From contig NZ_JARIXP010000002.1 in the NCBI RefSeq assembly GCF_029269265.1, forward strand, positions 192,436 through 256,435: a DNA stretch of 64,000 nt, read 5' to 3'. The notes below the pieces were generated by a model that had not been told where the DNA came from, did not search any database, and was given only the letters and a program-made list of their open reading frames with translations. Shown here in pieces: positions 19,941 to 29,464 of the stretch. Within the stretch, counting starts at the first letter, position 1. Every line of letters starts with the position of its first letter. Source of the DNA: Rheinheimera sp. 1928-s (GTDB taxonomy: Bacteria; Pseudomonadota; Gammaproteobacteria; Enterobacterales; Alteromonadaceae). The translations under genes and the position numbers were made by a program.

Positions 19941-20921
19941 TTATTTAATACCTAAGTCAGCCAGAGCTTTTGCTGCTACTGAAGCTGGTACCGGAACATA
20001 ACCGTCGTGTGCGACTACGTCCTGACCATTTTTCGACAACACGAAGCGAACAAACTCACGCTCTAAAGGCAGCATTTCTTTGTTTGGGTGCTTGTTGATG
20101 TAAACGTACAGGAAACGTGATAACGGATACTTACCATCTAATGCGTGATCCGCATTAGGTGCATAAAATGGTTCACCTTCTTTTTTCGCTAAAGGCAAAG
20201 CTTTTACGCTAGACGTGATATAGCCGATACCTGAGTAACCGATACCGTTGATAGACTCACTGATCCCCTGCACTACAGAAGCAGAACCTGGTTGTTCGTT
20301 GATGCTGGATTTAAAGTCACCGCCACATAAAGCGACATCTTTAAAGTAACCGTAAGTACCTGATACTGCGTTACGGCTGTACGTAGTGAAATCACGGTTT
20401 GCCCATGCGCCTTCCATACCTAACTGACCCCAGCGTGTCACATCTTCTTTATAACCACATTTACGGGTTGCTGAGAAAATGGCATCCACCTGAGCAATAG
20501 TCAGACCTTGCAACGGGTTGTCTTTGTTGACATACACAGCCAGTAAGTCGATAGCCACTGGAATAGCCATTGGCTTGTAGCCATACTTGGCTTCAAATTC
20601 CTGCACTTCTGATGGCTTCATAGCACGGCTCATAGGGCCGAAGTTGGATGTACCTTCAGTTAAAGCGGTAGGAGCGGTAGAAGAACCTGCACCCTGGATC
20701 TGGATATTCACGTTTGGATACTGTTTACGGAATTCTTCAGCCCATTTGGTCATCAGGTTGTTTAACGTATCAGAACCTATGCTGGAAATGTTGCCTGAAA
20801 CACCAGTAGATTTTACGTAAGCAGGCAATTTCGGGTCTGCTTCGATAATGGCAGCCTGAGCTGTCAGGCCTAAAGTGGCTGCAATAAGACTGATTGAAGT
20901 TAATAATTTTGCTACTTTCAC
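19941..20921 (-). CDS. pstS: Periplasmic phosphate-binding protein PstS
   Basis: Captures phosphate for the PstCAB importer. Signal peptide at residues 1-23 (ending TAQA). Phosphate-site segments are visible: [43 protein letters not shown] and [16 protein letters not shown]. It has 326 residues. The start is GTG at 20921, with GAGGAG seven bases upstream. It has its own Pho box and its own terminator, so it is a separate transcription unit ahead of pstC, as expected for a binding protein needed in excess. Confidence 0.95.
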   Translation of the reverse strand: MKVAKLLTSISLIAATLGLTAQAAIIEADPKLPAYVKSTGVSGNISSIGSDTLNNLMTKWAEEFRKQYPNVNIQIQGAGSSTAPTALTEGTSNFGPMSRAMKPSEVQEFEAKYGYKPMAIPVAIDLLAVYVNKDNPLQGLTIAQVDAIFSATRKCGYKEDVTRWGQLGMEGAWANRDFTTYSRNAVSGTYGYFKDVALCGGDFKSSINEQPGSASVVQGISESINGIGYSGIGYITSSVKALPLAKKEGEPFYAPNADHALDGKYPLSRFLYVYINKHPNKEMLPLEREFVRFVLSKNGQDVVAHDGYVPVPASVAAKALADLGIK

Positions 20922-20995
20922 GTTGCTCTCCTCACAACAGACAAAGGCCTGTTCGTGGTTCAGGTTGTTTTCTGGAACTCATCATAAGAAAGAAA

Positions 20996-21013
20996 TATGA
21001 CATTAATATGACG
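20996..21013 (-). promoter_or_regulatory. Pho box and promoter of pstS
   Basis: On the minus strand CGTCATATTAATGTCATA contains the 7-mers CGTCATA and TGTCATA at 11-bp spacing, followed nine bases later by the -10 TATGAT (near 20986-20981). It is about 75 bases from the pstS start. The remainder of the 273-base gap to the gcvR-like gene holds no gene. Confidence 0.85.
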
Positions 21014-21194
21014 AAACGAAAGAACATCTTTTGAGCTACATCAGTTTTTTTTGAGATTGTCAGGAAATTTGCGACGACTTGACTGTCAAAAAATAGCCAT
21101 AGGTCTACAATGGGAAAAGCTAAGGTTAGCTAACTCACTGTTTTTCTGAGTTCTTTTCCATTTTTATCAGATTTGATTTTCCGGGAGATGTAAT

Positions 21195-21695
21195 ATGAAG
21201 CAGTTGATTTTAACTGTTATAGGTCAGGATAAAGCAGGTTTAGTAGAACAACTCGCCACAGTGATCGCCAGCCATCAGGGCAACTGGATGGCCAGTAACT
21301 TAAGCCACTTAGGTGGTTACTTTGCTGGCATATTGCAACTGGAAGTCTCTGAAGAACATGTGTTTGCCTTAACAACAGAGCTTGAACGTATGTCCGATCT
21401 GGATATAAAAATTCAGCAAGGCTTACATTCACAAATCCACCAGGATAAACAACTGCAGTTTGTCATTACCGGCAACGACAGGCCTGGCATAGTGCGCGAA
21501 TTGTCTAGTGTGATGAAACACAAAGGTGCCAATATTGTTCATTTTGAAAGTTCCAAACAAAGCGCCCCCAACTGGGGTGTTCCGTTGTTTCATGCCATAG
21601 CTACAGTGGAGTTGCCTGCCGATCTGAATAAAGATGAAGTGGTCAAAGCACTGGAAGCTATAGCTTCGGACGTAGTGGTTGATATTGAACACTAA
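21195..21695 (+). CDS. Tandem ACT-domain protein, GcvR-like
   Basis: 166 residues made of two ACT domains (about 1-75 and 85-160), the second with GNDRPGIVRELSSVMKHKGANIVHFES. This matches the glycine cleavage repressor family, in which GcvR binds GcvA and responds to glycine. The start has GGGAGATGTAAT upstream. No gcv genes are nearby, and proteins of this architecture are often only loosely related to true GcvR, so the regulatory target is uncertain. It is monocistronic, between pstS (divergent) and ppk. Confidence 0.75.
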   Translation: MKQLILTVIGQDKAGLVEQLATVIASHQGNWMASNLSHLGGYFAGILQLEVSEEHVFALTTELERMSDLDIKIQQGLHSQIHQDKQLQFVITGNDRPGIVRELSSVMKHKGANIVHFESSKQSAPNWGVPLFHAIATVELPADLNKDEVVKALEAIASDVVVDIEH

Positions 21696-21722
21696 CTCTG
21701 CTGAAAAAAATATTCCTGTATT

Positions 21723-21746
21723 AAAGGATCAGACCCTTGATCCTTT
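21723..21746 (+). terminator. Hairpin after the gcvR-like gene
   Basis: AAAGGATCA/TGATCCTTT with a 6-base loop, 27 bases after the stop. There is only a short T-run, so it is a modest intrinsic terminator. It lies just upstream of the ppk Pho box. Confidence 0.55.
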
Positions 21747-21753
21747 CATCAGT

Positions 21754-21771
21754 CTGTCATAAAACTGCCAT
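21754..21771 (+). promoter_or_regulatory. Pho box upstream of ppk-ppx
   Basis: CTGTCATAAAACTGCCAT: the first 7-mer is a perfect consensus half and the second has one change, at 11-bp spacing, 33 bases before the ppk start. No good -10 is visible at the expected distance, so the exact start of transcription is unclear. Confidence 0.7.
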
Positions 21772-21804
21772 AGAGTAGCTCCGGAACCCGATCAGGAGCG
21801 CGCT

Positions 21805-23925
21805 ATGGTCTTTGCAGAGTTAAAACATACTGTGAACGATACGAATTATTTCCCCCGCGAATTAAGCTGGCTGGCCTTTAATGGCCGTGTGCTGCAGGAA
21901 GCAGCAGATGAACGTAACCCGTTAATTGAGCGGTTACGTTTTTTAGGTATTTATTCCAACAATATGGATGAATTTTTCCGGGTCCGGGTCGCTGATGTGA
22001 AACGTCGTATCCTGCTGAAAAAATACCATGCCAATGAGCAGGAAGATGCGGAGCAGTTACTGCACGATATTCAACATATAGTGCTGAAACTGGGTGAGCG
22101 CTTTAATAAAATTTATGACGATTTACAGCAGGAACTGCGTAAATACAATATTGAGCTGATTGATAACTTTAAGCTGACCGATGCCCAGGCTCAATGGGTT
22201 CGCAGCTTCTATCGCAGTGAAATACAGCGGCATTTGTCCCCCATTATTTTATCCGCTGAAGAAGTGAAGCTGGCGAAGCATTTAGAGGATAACGCCACTT
22301 ATCTGATGGTAGAAATGACAGGTTCCAATAAAGCCGAATACGCCATAGTGCAGGTTCCTACCGACGTGATGTCACGTTTTGTTGAGTTGCCGCTCCATCT
22401 GAATAAAAGTAAAAAAAGAGGCCGCTTCCGCCGGCAAATTATTTTGCTCGATGACATCATAGTGCATTGCCTGAAAGACTTATTTGATGGCTTCTTTGAT
22501 TTTTGCGAAATACAGGCTTTTTCACTGAAACTGACCCGTGACGCTGAATACAATATCAGCGATACACTGGATCAGTCGTTAATAGACAAAATGTCGAAAG
22601 GCATTAAACAGCGGCTGAAATCAGAGCCTGTGCGAATGGTTTACGACGCACATATGCCTGAGCATATGTTAAAAATGCTGAAAAAATTACTCGGCTACAG
22701 CTCTTATGATTCTTTAATACCGGGCGGTAAATACCGTAATTTCAAAGATTTTATTGGTTTTCCTAATATCGGCCATCCGTCTTTAGAATTCCCGGCCATG
22801 CCTGTGCTGAAAAGCCCTGAGTTTGAGCGTCATACCACAAGTTTTGAGGCGATCCGCACGTCGGATATTTTGTTGTATTACCCTTACCACAGCTTCAGCT
22901 ATTTTACCGAGTGGGTTCGTCAGGCGTCTTTTGATCCAAAAGTAACCACCATCAAAATGACAATGTACAGGGTGGCAAAAAACTCGCGCGTTATAAACTC
23001 GCTGCTTGATGCTGTGCGTAACGGCAAACAAGTCACAGTAGTGGTTGAGCTGAAAGCCCGTTTTGATGAAGAAAACAATATCAACTGGGCACGCCGTATG
23101 ACGGAAGCCGGTATTGAGGTGATCTTTGGTCTGCAGACCTTAAAAATTCACTCTAAGCTCTGTTTGATCACCAGACAGGAAAAAGGTAAAACCGTAAAGT
23201 TTGCCCATATAGGCACAGGCAACTTCAACGAAAAAACCGCCCGTATTTATACCGACATGAGCTTATTCACCTGCCATAGTGAAATTTGTGATGAAGTGGA
23301 CCAGGTGTTTGAATTTATTCAGTACAGCTACAAGGCGTTTCAGTTTAACCATCTGATGGTGTCTCCAACCTGGAGCCGGCCCAAACTATGCGCCTTAATA
23401 GAGCGGGAAACCAGTTTTGCTACTTCAGGCAGAAAAGCTGAAATCACGCTTAAAATCAACAACCTGGTTGACAATCAAATCGTTGATTTACTCTATAAAG
23501 CCAGTATGGCAGGAGTGAAAATCCGCATTATTGTGCGCGGTATGTGCTCATTGATCCCTGGTATCAAAGGCCGCAGTGATAATATTCATGTGATTAGTGT
23601 GCTGGACAGATTCCTTGAACATGCCCGAATTTATGTGTTTAACAATGGCGGTGACACCGATTTGTATATCTCCTCCGCTGACTGGATGACTCGCAATCTG
23701 GATCAACGGGTCGAAGTGGGTGTGCCTATTTATGATGCAGCCATTAAGCAGCAAATTATGACGACCCTGGATATTCAGTGGCATGACAATGTCAAAGCCC
23801 GGATTATTGATAAAGATCAAAGCAACCACTATGTAAAAAGAGGCAATAAGCGTAGCATTCGCTCCCAACAGGAAATCTATGATTATTTTGCTCAGTTGCA
23901 GCAATCCACTCAGGCCGGCACATGA
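21805..23925 (+). CDS. ppk: Polyphosphate kinase 1
   Basis: Reversibly polymerises the gamma-phosphate of ATP into polyphosphate. Four-domain layout: N-terminal YFPRELSWLAFNGRVLQEA block (residues 11-29), head domain, then two phospholipase-D-like catalytic domains. The active-site histidine is in TLKIHSKLCLI at residue 449, followed by HIGTGNFNEKTARIYTD; the second domain has VRGMCSLIPGIKGRSDNI and the RVEVGVPIYD end. It has 706 residues, normal. GGAGCGCGCT precedes the ATG. It overlaps ppx by four bases (ATGA), so the synthesising and degrading enzymes are translationally coupled under a Pho box. Confidence 0.97.
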   Translation: MVFAELKHTVNDTNYFPRELSWLAFNGRVLQEAADERNPLIERLRFLGIYSNNMDEFFRVRVADVKRRILLKKYHANEQEDAEQLLHDIQHIVLKLGERFNKIYDDLQQELRKYNIELIDNFKLTDAQAQWVRSFYRSEIQRHLSPIILSAEEVKLAKHLEDNATYLMVEMTGSNKAEYAIVQVPTDVMSRFVELPLHLNKSKKRGRFRRQIILLDDIIVHCLKDLFDGFFDFCEIQAFSLKLTRDAEYNISDTLDQSLIDKMSKGIKQRLKSEPVRMVYDAHMPEHMLKMLKKLLGYSSYDSLIPGGKYRNFKDFIGFPNIGHPSLEFPAMPVLKSPEFERHTTSFEAIRTSDILLYYPYHSFSYFTEWVRQASFDPKVTTIKMTMYRVAKNSRVINSLLDAVRNGKQVTVVVELKARFDEENNINWARRMTEAGIEVIFGLQTLKIHSKLCLITRQEKGKTVKFAHIGTGNFNEKTARIYTDMSLFTCHSEICDEVDQVFEFIQYSYKAFQFNHLMVSPTWSRPKLCALIERETSFATSGRKAEITLKINNLVDNQIVDLLYKASMAGVKIRIIVRGMCSLIPGIKGRSDNIHVISVLDRFLEHARIYVFNNGGDTDLYISSADWMTRNLDQRVEVGVPIYDAAIKQQIMTTLDIQWHDNVKARIIDKDQSNHYVKRGNKRSIRSQQEIYDYFAQLQQSTQAGT

Positions 23926-25499
23926 CCCACTGGACCAGCACAGATACGACAGATACCCAAAAAGCCGCTTATATGGCGGCAGTTGATTTAGGTTCCAACA
24001 GCTTTCATATGGTGATAGCTCGTGTGGTAGATGGCGCTTTGCAGCTGTTGCACCGCGAAAAACAAAAAGTACAGCTGGCCGAAGGTTTAACAGAAGATTT
24101 ATTGTTAACCGAAGAAGCCATGTTGCGTGGTTTAGCTGTGCTGAGCCAGTTTGCGGATACCTTACAGCCTGTGCCGACAGAATCGGTGCGGGTTATTGCC
24201 ACTTACACCTTAAGGCGGGCAAAAAACAGCGCTATGTTTTTACGCCGCGCTCAGGATGTATTTCCTTTTCCTATTGAAGTGATTTCAGGTCAGGAAGAAG
24301 CTCGTTTTATTTATCAGGGCGTGGCCCATTTTGAGCATTATCAAGGGCGTCGGCTGGTGATGGATATAGGCGGCGGCAGCACTGAGTTTGCCATAGGCGA
24401 AGGCTTTTTACCTATCAGACTGGCCAGTCGTAATATGGGTTGTGTCAGTTATGCCCAGTTTCATTTTCCCAATGGCCGCATCAGTGCGAAAAAGTTTGAG
24501 CGGGCTATTTTACAGGCCGAGCAGGAACTGGAGCCTATAGTATCCGCCTACCGCGAAACAGGCTGGCAACAGGCCGTAGGCACATCAGGCACTATTAAAA
24601 CCATACGCGATATTATTGTTGGTTTAGGCTGGCATCCGGCCTGTATTGAGCTGGAGCATTTACTGCAATTAAAAGACTTGCTGATCGCGCAGGAAAATAG
24701 TCTGCAACTGGATTTACCTGGCTTAGCAGACGACCGTAAATTACTGATTTGTTCTGGTTTAGCGATTTTAATTGCCGCATTTAATATGCTCAGCATTTCG
24801 CAGATGTATTATGTCGACGCAGCTCTTCGTGAAGGCGTGCTCTATGAAATGAGTGACCGGCTGCATCACCATGATATTCGCGAACATACCATTCAAAGTC
24901 TGATTAAAAGATACAGCATTGATACCAGTCAGGCTGACAGAGTTCGCAGCACAGCGTTGGAGTTGTTTGCTCAGTTGCGCCACAGCTGGCAACTGACTGA
25001 CGAGCTGGCTGATTTATTAAGCTGGGCGGCCACAGTGTACGAAATAGGCCTGCATATCAATTCTTCCAGCGTACAGCGCCATTCTTCCTATATTCTAAAA
25101 AATGCCAACTTACCGGGGTTCAACCAGGAACAACAGCAACTCATTGCGACTTTAGTACGCTCACATCGTCGCAAAATTAAAAGTGAGGATCTGTCGCAGT
25201 TTTATCTGTACAGCGCAAGCACAGTGGTGTCTTTACTGGTGTTATTGCGTCTGGCGGTATTATTAAACCAAAAACGACGTGACGACTTTTTGCCTGAACT
25301 CAAAGTCATAGGTAAAAATCAACAACTGACGCTGCAACTACCGAAAGAATGGCTGGAACAACAGCCCTTATTAGTAGCTGATCTGCAGCAGGAGCAGTTT
25401 CACCTGAAAAAGATTGCTTTTGTGCTGGATTGCCCCTATTTGGTAGAGTGCAGCTTGCAAAGTCCCGGGTTTGATCCATCCAGTCCGGATGAGGAATAA
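23922..25499 (+). CDS. ppx: Exopolyphosphatase
   Basis: Removes terminal phosphates from polyphosphate (and, in paralogues, hydrolyses pppGpp). The ASKHA-fold N-terminal half has AAVDLGSNSFHMVIARV (residues 19-35) and MDIGGGSTEFAIGEG (about 146-160); the C-terminal half is an HD-like helical domain with EIGLHINSSSVQRHSSYILKNA (trimmed). It has 525 residues. The GppA alternative is disfavoured by coupling to ppk, whose stop it overlaps by four bases. Confidence 0.94.
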   Translation: MTHWTSTDTTDTQKAAYMAAVDLGSNSFHMVIARVVDGALQLLHREKQKVQLAEGLTEDLLLTEEAMLRGLAVLSQFADTLQPVPTESVRVIATYTLRRAKNSAMFLRRAQDVFPFPIEVISGQEEARFIYQGVAHFEHYQGRRLVMDIGGGSTEFAIGEGFLPIRLASRNMGCVSYAQFHFPNGRISAKKFERAILQAEQELEPIVSAYRETGWQQAVGTSGTIKTIRDIIVGLGWHPACIELEHLLQLKDLLIAQENSLQLDLPGLADDRKLLICSGLAILIAAFNMLSISQMYYVDAALREGVLYEMSDRLHHHDIREHTIQSLIKRYSIDTSQADRVRSTALELFAQLRHSWQLTDELADLLSWAATVYEIGLHINSSSVQRHSSYILKNANLPGFNQEQQQLIATLVRSHRRKIKSEDLSQFYLYSASTVVSLLVLLRLAVLLNQKRRDDFLPELKVIGKNQQLTLQLPKEWLEQQPLLVADLQQEQFHLKKIAFVLDCPYLVECSLQSPGFDPSSPDEE

Positions 25500-25543
25500 G
25501 CATTTCATACCCAGGCTCCAGAGACAAAAAGGAAAAGTTACAA

Positions 25544-26656
25544 ATGCCGCAGATTTTTAGTAACGACGCCATCAGCAGAGCTTTATTGCTGGTTATCCTC
25601 GGTGCAGGAGTATTCTTTTTTGTCGGTTTTCTGGTTCCTGTACTGGCGGCACTCATTATCTGTTTTGCCAGTTGGCCTTTGTACCGTCACCTGTTGAACC
25701 ACTGCCGCAACAATTCCATGCTGGCCGCCAGCGTCGCTATCATTGCCATAGTCTTAGGATTAGTGATCCCACTGGCTATGGTGTTCAGTTATGCGATGGA
25801 AGAAATTCGGGCCTGGATTGAGTGGTTAAAACATGCCAATGAACATGGTGCAGTAGTGCCGGATTGGCTCAAAGCATTACCCGGAGTAGGTGAAACCTTA
25901 GCCAGCTATTGGCAAACCTATTTAGCCGAACCTCATCAGCTGGGGCAAGTTGTCAGTTTAGTCAGCGGCGAACAAATCAGCGGTATCTCCAAATGGGTGC
26001 TGAACTTTGGTTGGACTACAGCCGGATTTATGTTGACCTTATTGTTTATGCTGATCACCTTGTTCTTTTTATATAAAGACGGTGAGCGTATCGCCTGGCA
26101 ACTGGATACTGTAGGTGAGCGTATTTTGCCTGACCGCTGGAACCGCTTTTCACGCGTTGTGCCTGCGACTGTTAGCTCAACCGTTATAGGCATGACGATT
26201 ATCGCTATTGGCGAAGGCGTTGTGTTAGGGGTCGCCTACTGGATAGCAGGTGTGCCCTCTCCTGTCGCTTTTGGGGTGTTAACAGGCTTTATGGCACTGA
26301 TCCCTGGTGGCGCACCTTTGTCTTTCACCTTGATTTCAATTTATCTGGTCGGTACAGGCGATTTAACCGCTGGCGTTGGTTTGTTTTTATGGGGCAGTAT
26401 TGAACTCTTTATTGTTGATAAAACCATCAGACCTACGCTAGTGGGTGGGCCAGTCAAACTGCCTTTTTTACCGACCTTTTTTGGTTTAATTGGTGGTGTG
26501 CAAACAATGGGCATGGTGGGTTTATTTGTTGGCCCAGTGCTGATGGCGCTGCTGGTTGCTATCTGGCGGGAATGGATCAGAGCACCACAACCTCTGGCTG
26601 ATGATCCACAACAACGGATCACAGCCAACAATAGGCCGTCAGAACCAGTTCCATAA
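25544..26656 (+). CDS. AI-2E/PerM-family membrane permease
   Basis: 370 residues with about eight hydrophobic segments: two pairs at the N-terminus, a central soluble region (about 75-145), then GLPIxxR-like and GGAPLSFTLISIYLVGTGDL segments. It ends with the FFGLIGGVQTMGMVGLFVGPVLMALLVAIWREW block typical of the family. Members export varied small molecules or act in sodium/proton exchange; the substrate here cannot be told. It is 44 bases downstream of ppx and may be cotranscribed with it. A T-less hairpin (26670-26694, CCACAAAAC arms) follows the stop. Confidence 0.85.
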   Translation: MPQIFSNDAISRALLLVILGAGVFFFVGFLVPVLAALIICFASWPLYRHLLNHCRNNSMLAASVAIIAIVLGLVIPLAMVFSYAMEEIRAWIEWLKHANEHGAVVPDWLKALPGVGETLASYWQTYLAEPHQLGQVVSLVSGEQISGISKWVLNFGWTTAGFMLTLLFMLITLFFLYKDGERIAWQLDTVGERILPDRWNRFSRVVPATVSSTVIGMTIIAIGEGVVLGVAYWIAGVPSPVAFGVLTGFMALIPGGAPLSFTLISIYLVGTGDLTAGVGLFLWGSIELFIVDKTIRPTLVGGPVKLPFLPTFFGLIGGVQTMGMVGLFVGPVLMALLVAIWREWIRAPQPLADDPQQRITANNRPSEPVP

Positions 26657-26778
26657 CATAAAACTCCGACCACAAAACACCATAGGTTTTGTGGCAAAAG
26701 AAACAAATTACTTTACTAGTCTAAAATGATAGGTAAGATAAATTTTTATTTTTACAGACTAAATACACACACTCTAAT

Positions 26779-27129
26779 ATGAACCCTCTCCGAAGGAGCG
26801 CTGTAGTCTTTTTGATTGCAGCGTTGACACAATTTACAGCACTGGCTGATGCGTCTATGACGCATTCCGAAGCCATTAAACATGCAGAACACTCTATAGT
26901 CCAGTTGCAACAGCAGCAGGTTATTGCAGAGCATTGGTCTTCTATATCACCAAAATATGCACAAAAAGCCTCATCCACCAACCAGGAAGAGCTTTGGGTG
27001 GTGCGTTTTATTGACCCACAAGCCCGAAAATTCAACGAACAAAACTTATATCTGATCCTATCTGATTCAGGACAGTTGATAGAGTACAGCTATCAATTAC
27101 CCACTTCTTATTTGTTAGTTCAACCTTAA
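26779..27129 (+). CDS. Small secreted protein of unknown function (DUF6488-like)
   Basis: 116 residues with a signal peptide (about 1-25, ending ALADA). The mature part is one small domain: MTHSEAIKHAEHSIVQL helix, a W near residue 54, then EELWVVRFIDPQARKFNEQNLYLILSDSGQLIEYSY strands. This pattern resembles DUF6488/PepSY-like periplasmic proteins; that assignment is from memory of the pattern, not a search. It is 26 bases ahead of the CorC-type gene, so they may share a transcript. Function unknown. Confidence 0.65.
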   Translation: MNPLRRSAVVFLIAALTQFTALADASMTHSEAIKHAEHSIVQLQQQQVIAEHWSSISPKYAQKASSTNQEELWVVRFIDPQARKFNEQNLYLILSDSGQLIEYSYQLPTSYLLVQP

Positions 27130-27155
27130 ACTCAACGGAGTCTAAATAACACGCT

Positions 27156-28478
27156 ATGGAAATCTTTATTCTTGTTGGCCTGATCATTTTGAATGGTCTG
27201 TTTGCTATGTCGGAAATCGCAATAGTGACAGCGAGAAAGTCGAGATTAACTGCTTTGGCACAAAGCGGCAGCAGCTCCGCCAAAGCAGCATTAAAGCTGT
27301 CTGAAGATCCCACTCAGTTTTTATCTACTGTGCAGATAGGTATTACTTCTATAGGTATTCTGAACGGTATTTTCGGTGAATCTATTTTGGCCGAACCTTT
27401 ATCAGTCTGGTTGCAAAGTTTTGGTTTTGCTCCTGAAGTGACCAGCATAGTCTCCACCATACTGGTGGTTATCATCATTACTTACGTGTCGATAGTGGTA
27501 GGCGAACTGGTGCCTAAACGTATTGGTCAGGTCAGCGCAGAGCGTATTGCCTGTTTGGTAGCCCGGCCTATGGCTTTTCTGGCTATAGCAACCAAACCTT
27601 TTGTTTGGATGCTGTCGGGTTCAACCCACGCTATTATGAAGTTTTTAGGTTTTAGCCATATTATTGAAGACAATGTAACTCATGAAGATATCCAGGCCAT
27701 GTTACAGGAAGGCTCAACCGCAGGTATCATTGAACATTCTGAACATGCCATGGTGAAAAATGTGTTCCGTCTGGATGAACGAAGCATTTCTTCGTTGATG
27801 GTGCCACGTTCAGACATCGTCTATTTGGATGTGAACAAGCCGATAGAAGACAACCTGAAGCTGGTGATGCAGGCGCCTCATTCGCGTTTTCCGGTATGCC
27901 GCAATAACATTGATGATTTAGTAGGGATAGTTTCAGCAAAGCAGCTGTTAGCCCAGTCTATCGCCGGCAAAGAAATCCATATCGCCTCGCTGGCCAAAAC
28001 CTGTAACTATGTGCCTGATAGTTTATCCGGCATGGAGTTGCTGGATCACTTCAGAACTTCAGGTAGCCAGATGGTGTTTGTGGTTGACGAATATGGCGAC
28101 TTAAAAGGCTTAGTCACCTTGCAGGATATGACAGATGCGCTGACCGGCGAATTTGCGCAGGATGATGATGAAGACGATCAGATGATAGTGCGCAGAGAAG
28201 ATGGCAGTTTATTGATTGATGGCCTGATCCCTATGATCGACTTTAAAGACGCGCTGAATATCCGTGAGATCCCTGATGAAATCGAAGGCCGCTTTCAAAC
28301 ACTAAACGGTATGGTGATGTACCAATTAGGCAAGATCCCACAAACTGCAGACATAGTGGAAGTTGCAGGCTGGAAACTGGAAATTGTCGATATGGATGGT
28401 AAGCGTATTGATAAAGTTCTTGCCAGCAAACTTCCTATTGACGAACAGGCGTCAGACCCTGATCATAAGACAGGTTAA
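27156..28478 (+). CDS. CNNM/CorC-type membrane protein (hemolysin-C-like family)
   Basis: 440 residues: an N-terminal DUF21 membrane domain (about 1-190, starting EIFILVGLIILNGLFAMSEIAIVTARKSRL), a CBS-domain pair (about 205-330, VPRSDIVYLDVNKPIEDNL and MVFVVDEYGDLKGLVTLQDM), and a C-terminal CorC/HlyC domain (about 345-430). The family includes magnesium and cobalt efflux proteins; the old hemolysin name is not a function. A hairpin-plus-T terminator follows. It could export divalent cations, but no metal-specific residue settles it. Confidence 0.9.
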   Translation: MEIFILVGLIILNGLFAMSEIAIVTARKSRLTALAQSGSSSAKAALKLSEDPTQFLSTVQIGITSIGILNGIFGESILAEPLSVWLQSFGFAPEVTSIVSTILVVIIITYVSIVVGELVPKRIGQVSAERIACLVARPMAFLAIATKPFVWMLSGSTHAIMKFLGFSHIIEDNVTHEDIQAMLQEGSTAGIIEHSEHAMVKNVFRLDERSISSLMVPRSDIVYLDVNKPIEDNLKLVMQAPHSRFPVCRNNIDDLVGIVSAKQLLAQSIAGKEIHIASLAKTCNYVPDSLSGMELLDHFRTSGSQMVFVVDEYGDLKGLVTLQDMTDALTGEFAQDDDEDDQMIVRREDGSLLIDGLIPMIDFKDALNIREIPDEIEGRFQTLNGMVMYQLGKIPQTADIVEVAGWKLEIVDMDGKRIDKVLASKLPIDEQASDPDHKTG

Positions 28479-28497
28479 TTCTGCCAGCTAAATCCGG

Positions 28498-28522
28498 GCC
28501 TCCTGTTGCAGGAGGCTTTTTT
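28498..28522 (+). terminator. Terminator after the CorC-type gene
   Basis: GCCTCCTG/CAGGAGGC stem with a 3-base loop and six Ts, 20 bases after the stop. Confidence 0.93.
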
Positions 28523-28576
28523 CAAGCTGAACTGATAATACAAGGTTCACTTTAATCACCTGCATTATGGATTGTT

Positions 28577-29377
28577 ATGACCACACTCGAAATTATTGTA
28601 TTGGCTTTACTGCAAGGTTTTACCGAGTTTTTACCTATCTCAAGTTCGGCTCATTTGATTTTACCTTCGCAGTTGTTAGGCTGGAGTGATCAGGGACTGG
28701 CTTTTGATGTGGCAGTGCATTTAGGCACACTGGCCGCCGTACTGCATTACTTCCGTCGTGATGTAGGTCTTATCAGCGTCAGTTGGTTTGGCAGTTTCAA
28801 AGGGCAACATGACCAACACAGCCGCATGGGCTGGCTTATTGTATTGGCTACTATACCTGCAGCTTTGTTTGGTTTATTGATCAAAGATTTTATTGAAGTC
28901 TACGCCCGCTCTGCTGTAGTGATTGCAAGCACAACCATCATCTTTGGTTTGCTGTTGTGGTACGCCGATGCAAAAGCCAAACAAATCAAAGAAACAGACC
29001 AGCTCACAGTCAAAGATGTGATCATTATTGGTCTGGCGCAGGCTATAGCTCTGATCCCTGGTACCTCACGTTCAGGTATTACCATGACAGCAGGTTTGAT
29101 GCTGGGATTAACCCGACAAGCGGCAGCCCGTTTCTCCTTTTTGATTTCTATCCCCATTATTCTGCTGGCCGGTGGTTATCAAACGCTGAAATTACTGAAA
29201 AGCGAACAGGCAGTCGACTGGACTGCTTTGGGCTTAGGCACAGTGCTGAGCTTTATCTCGGCTTATGTTTGCATTCATTTTTTCCTTAAAGTGATAGAAA
29301 AAATGGGCATGATGCCTTTTGTGATTTACCGTTTGGCTTTAGGTGTATTCCTGCTGGCTTTCGTGTTTTATTTTTAA
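28577..29377 (+). CDS. uppP: Undecaprenyl-diphosphatase, BacA/UppP family
   Basis: Integral membrane phosphatase recycling undecaprenyl diphosphate for cell-wall and polysaccharide synthesis. Two family motifs are clear: [17 protein letters not shown] (residues 11-27, catalytic glutamate region) and [10 protein letters not shown] (about 159-168, catalytic serine/arginine). It has 266 residues and about eight helices. It stands alone between two hairpins, with no strong ribosome site before the ATG. Confidence 0.95.
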   Translation: MTTLEIIVLALLQGFTEFLPISSSAHLILPSQLLGWSDQGLAFDVAVHLGTLAAVLHYFRRDVGLISVSWFGSFKGQHDQHSRMGWLIVLATIPAALFGLLIKDFIEVYARSAVVIASTTIIFGLLLWYADAKAKQIKETDQLTVKDVIIIGLAQAIALIPGTSRSGITMTAGLMLGLTRQAAARFSFLISIPIILLAGGYQTLKLLKSEQAVDWTALGLGTVLSFISAYVCIHFFLKVIEKMGMMPFVIYRLALGVFLLAFVFYF

Positions 29378-29389
29378 ACTCCGTTTCCG

Positions 29390-29417
29390 GCAAAGTGTCG
29401 CAAGGCACTTTGCTTTT
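29390..29417 (+). terminator. Probable terminator after uppP
   Basis: GCAAAGTG/CACTTTGC arms with an 8-base loop and four Ts, 12 bases after the stop. Moderate strength. Confidence 0.65.
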
Positions 29418-29464
29418 CTAAGCTTGTACCAGTATGGTAGTGACTTCACCCAGAAGGAACTATC

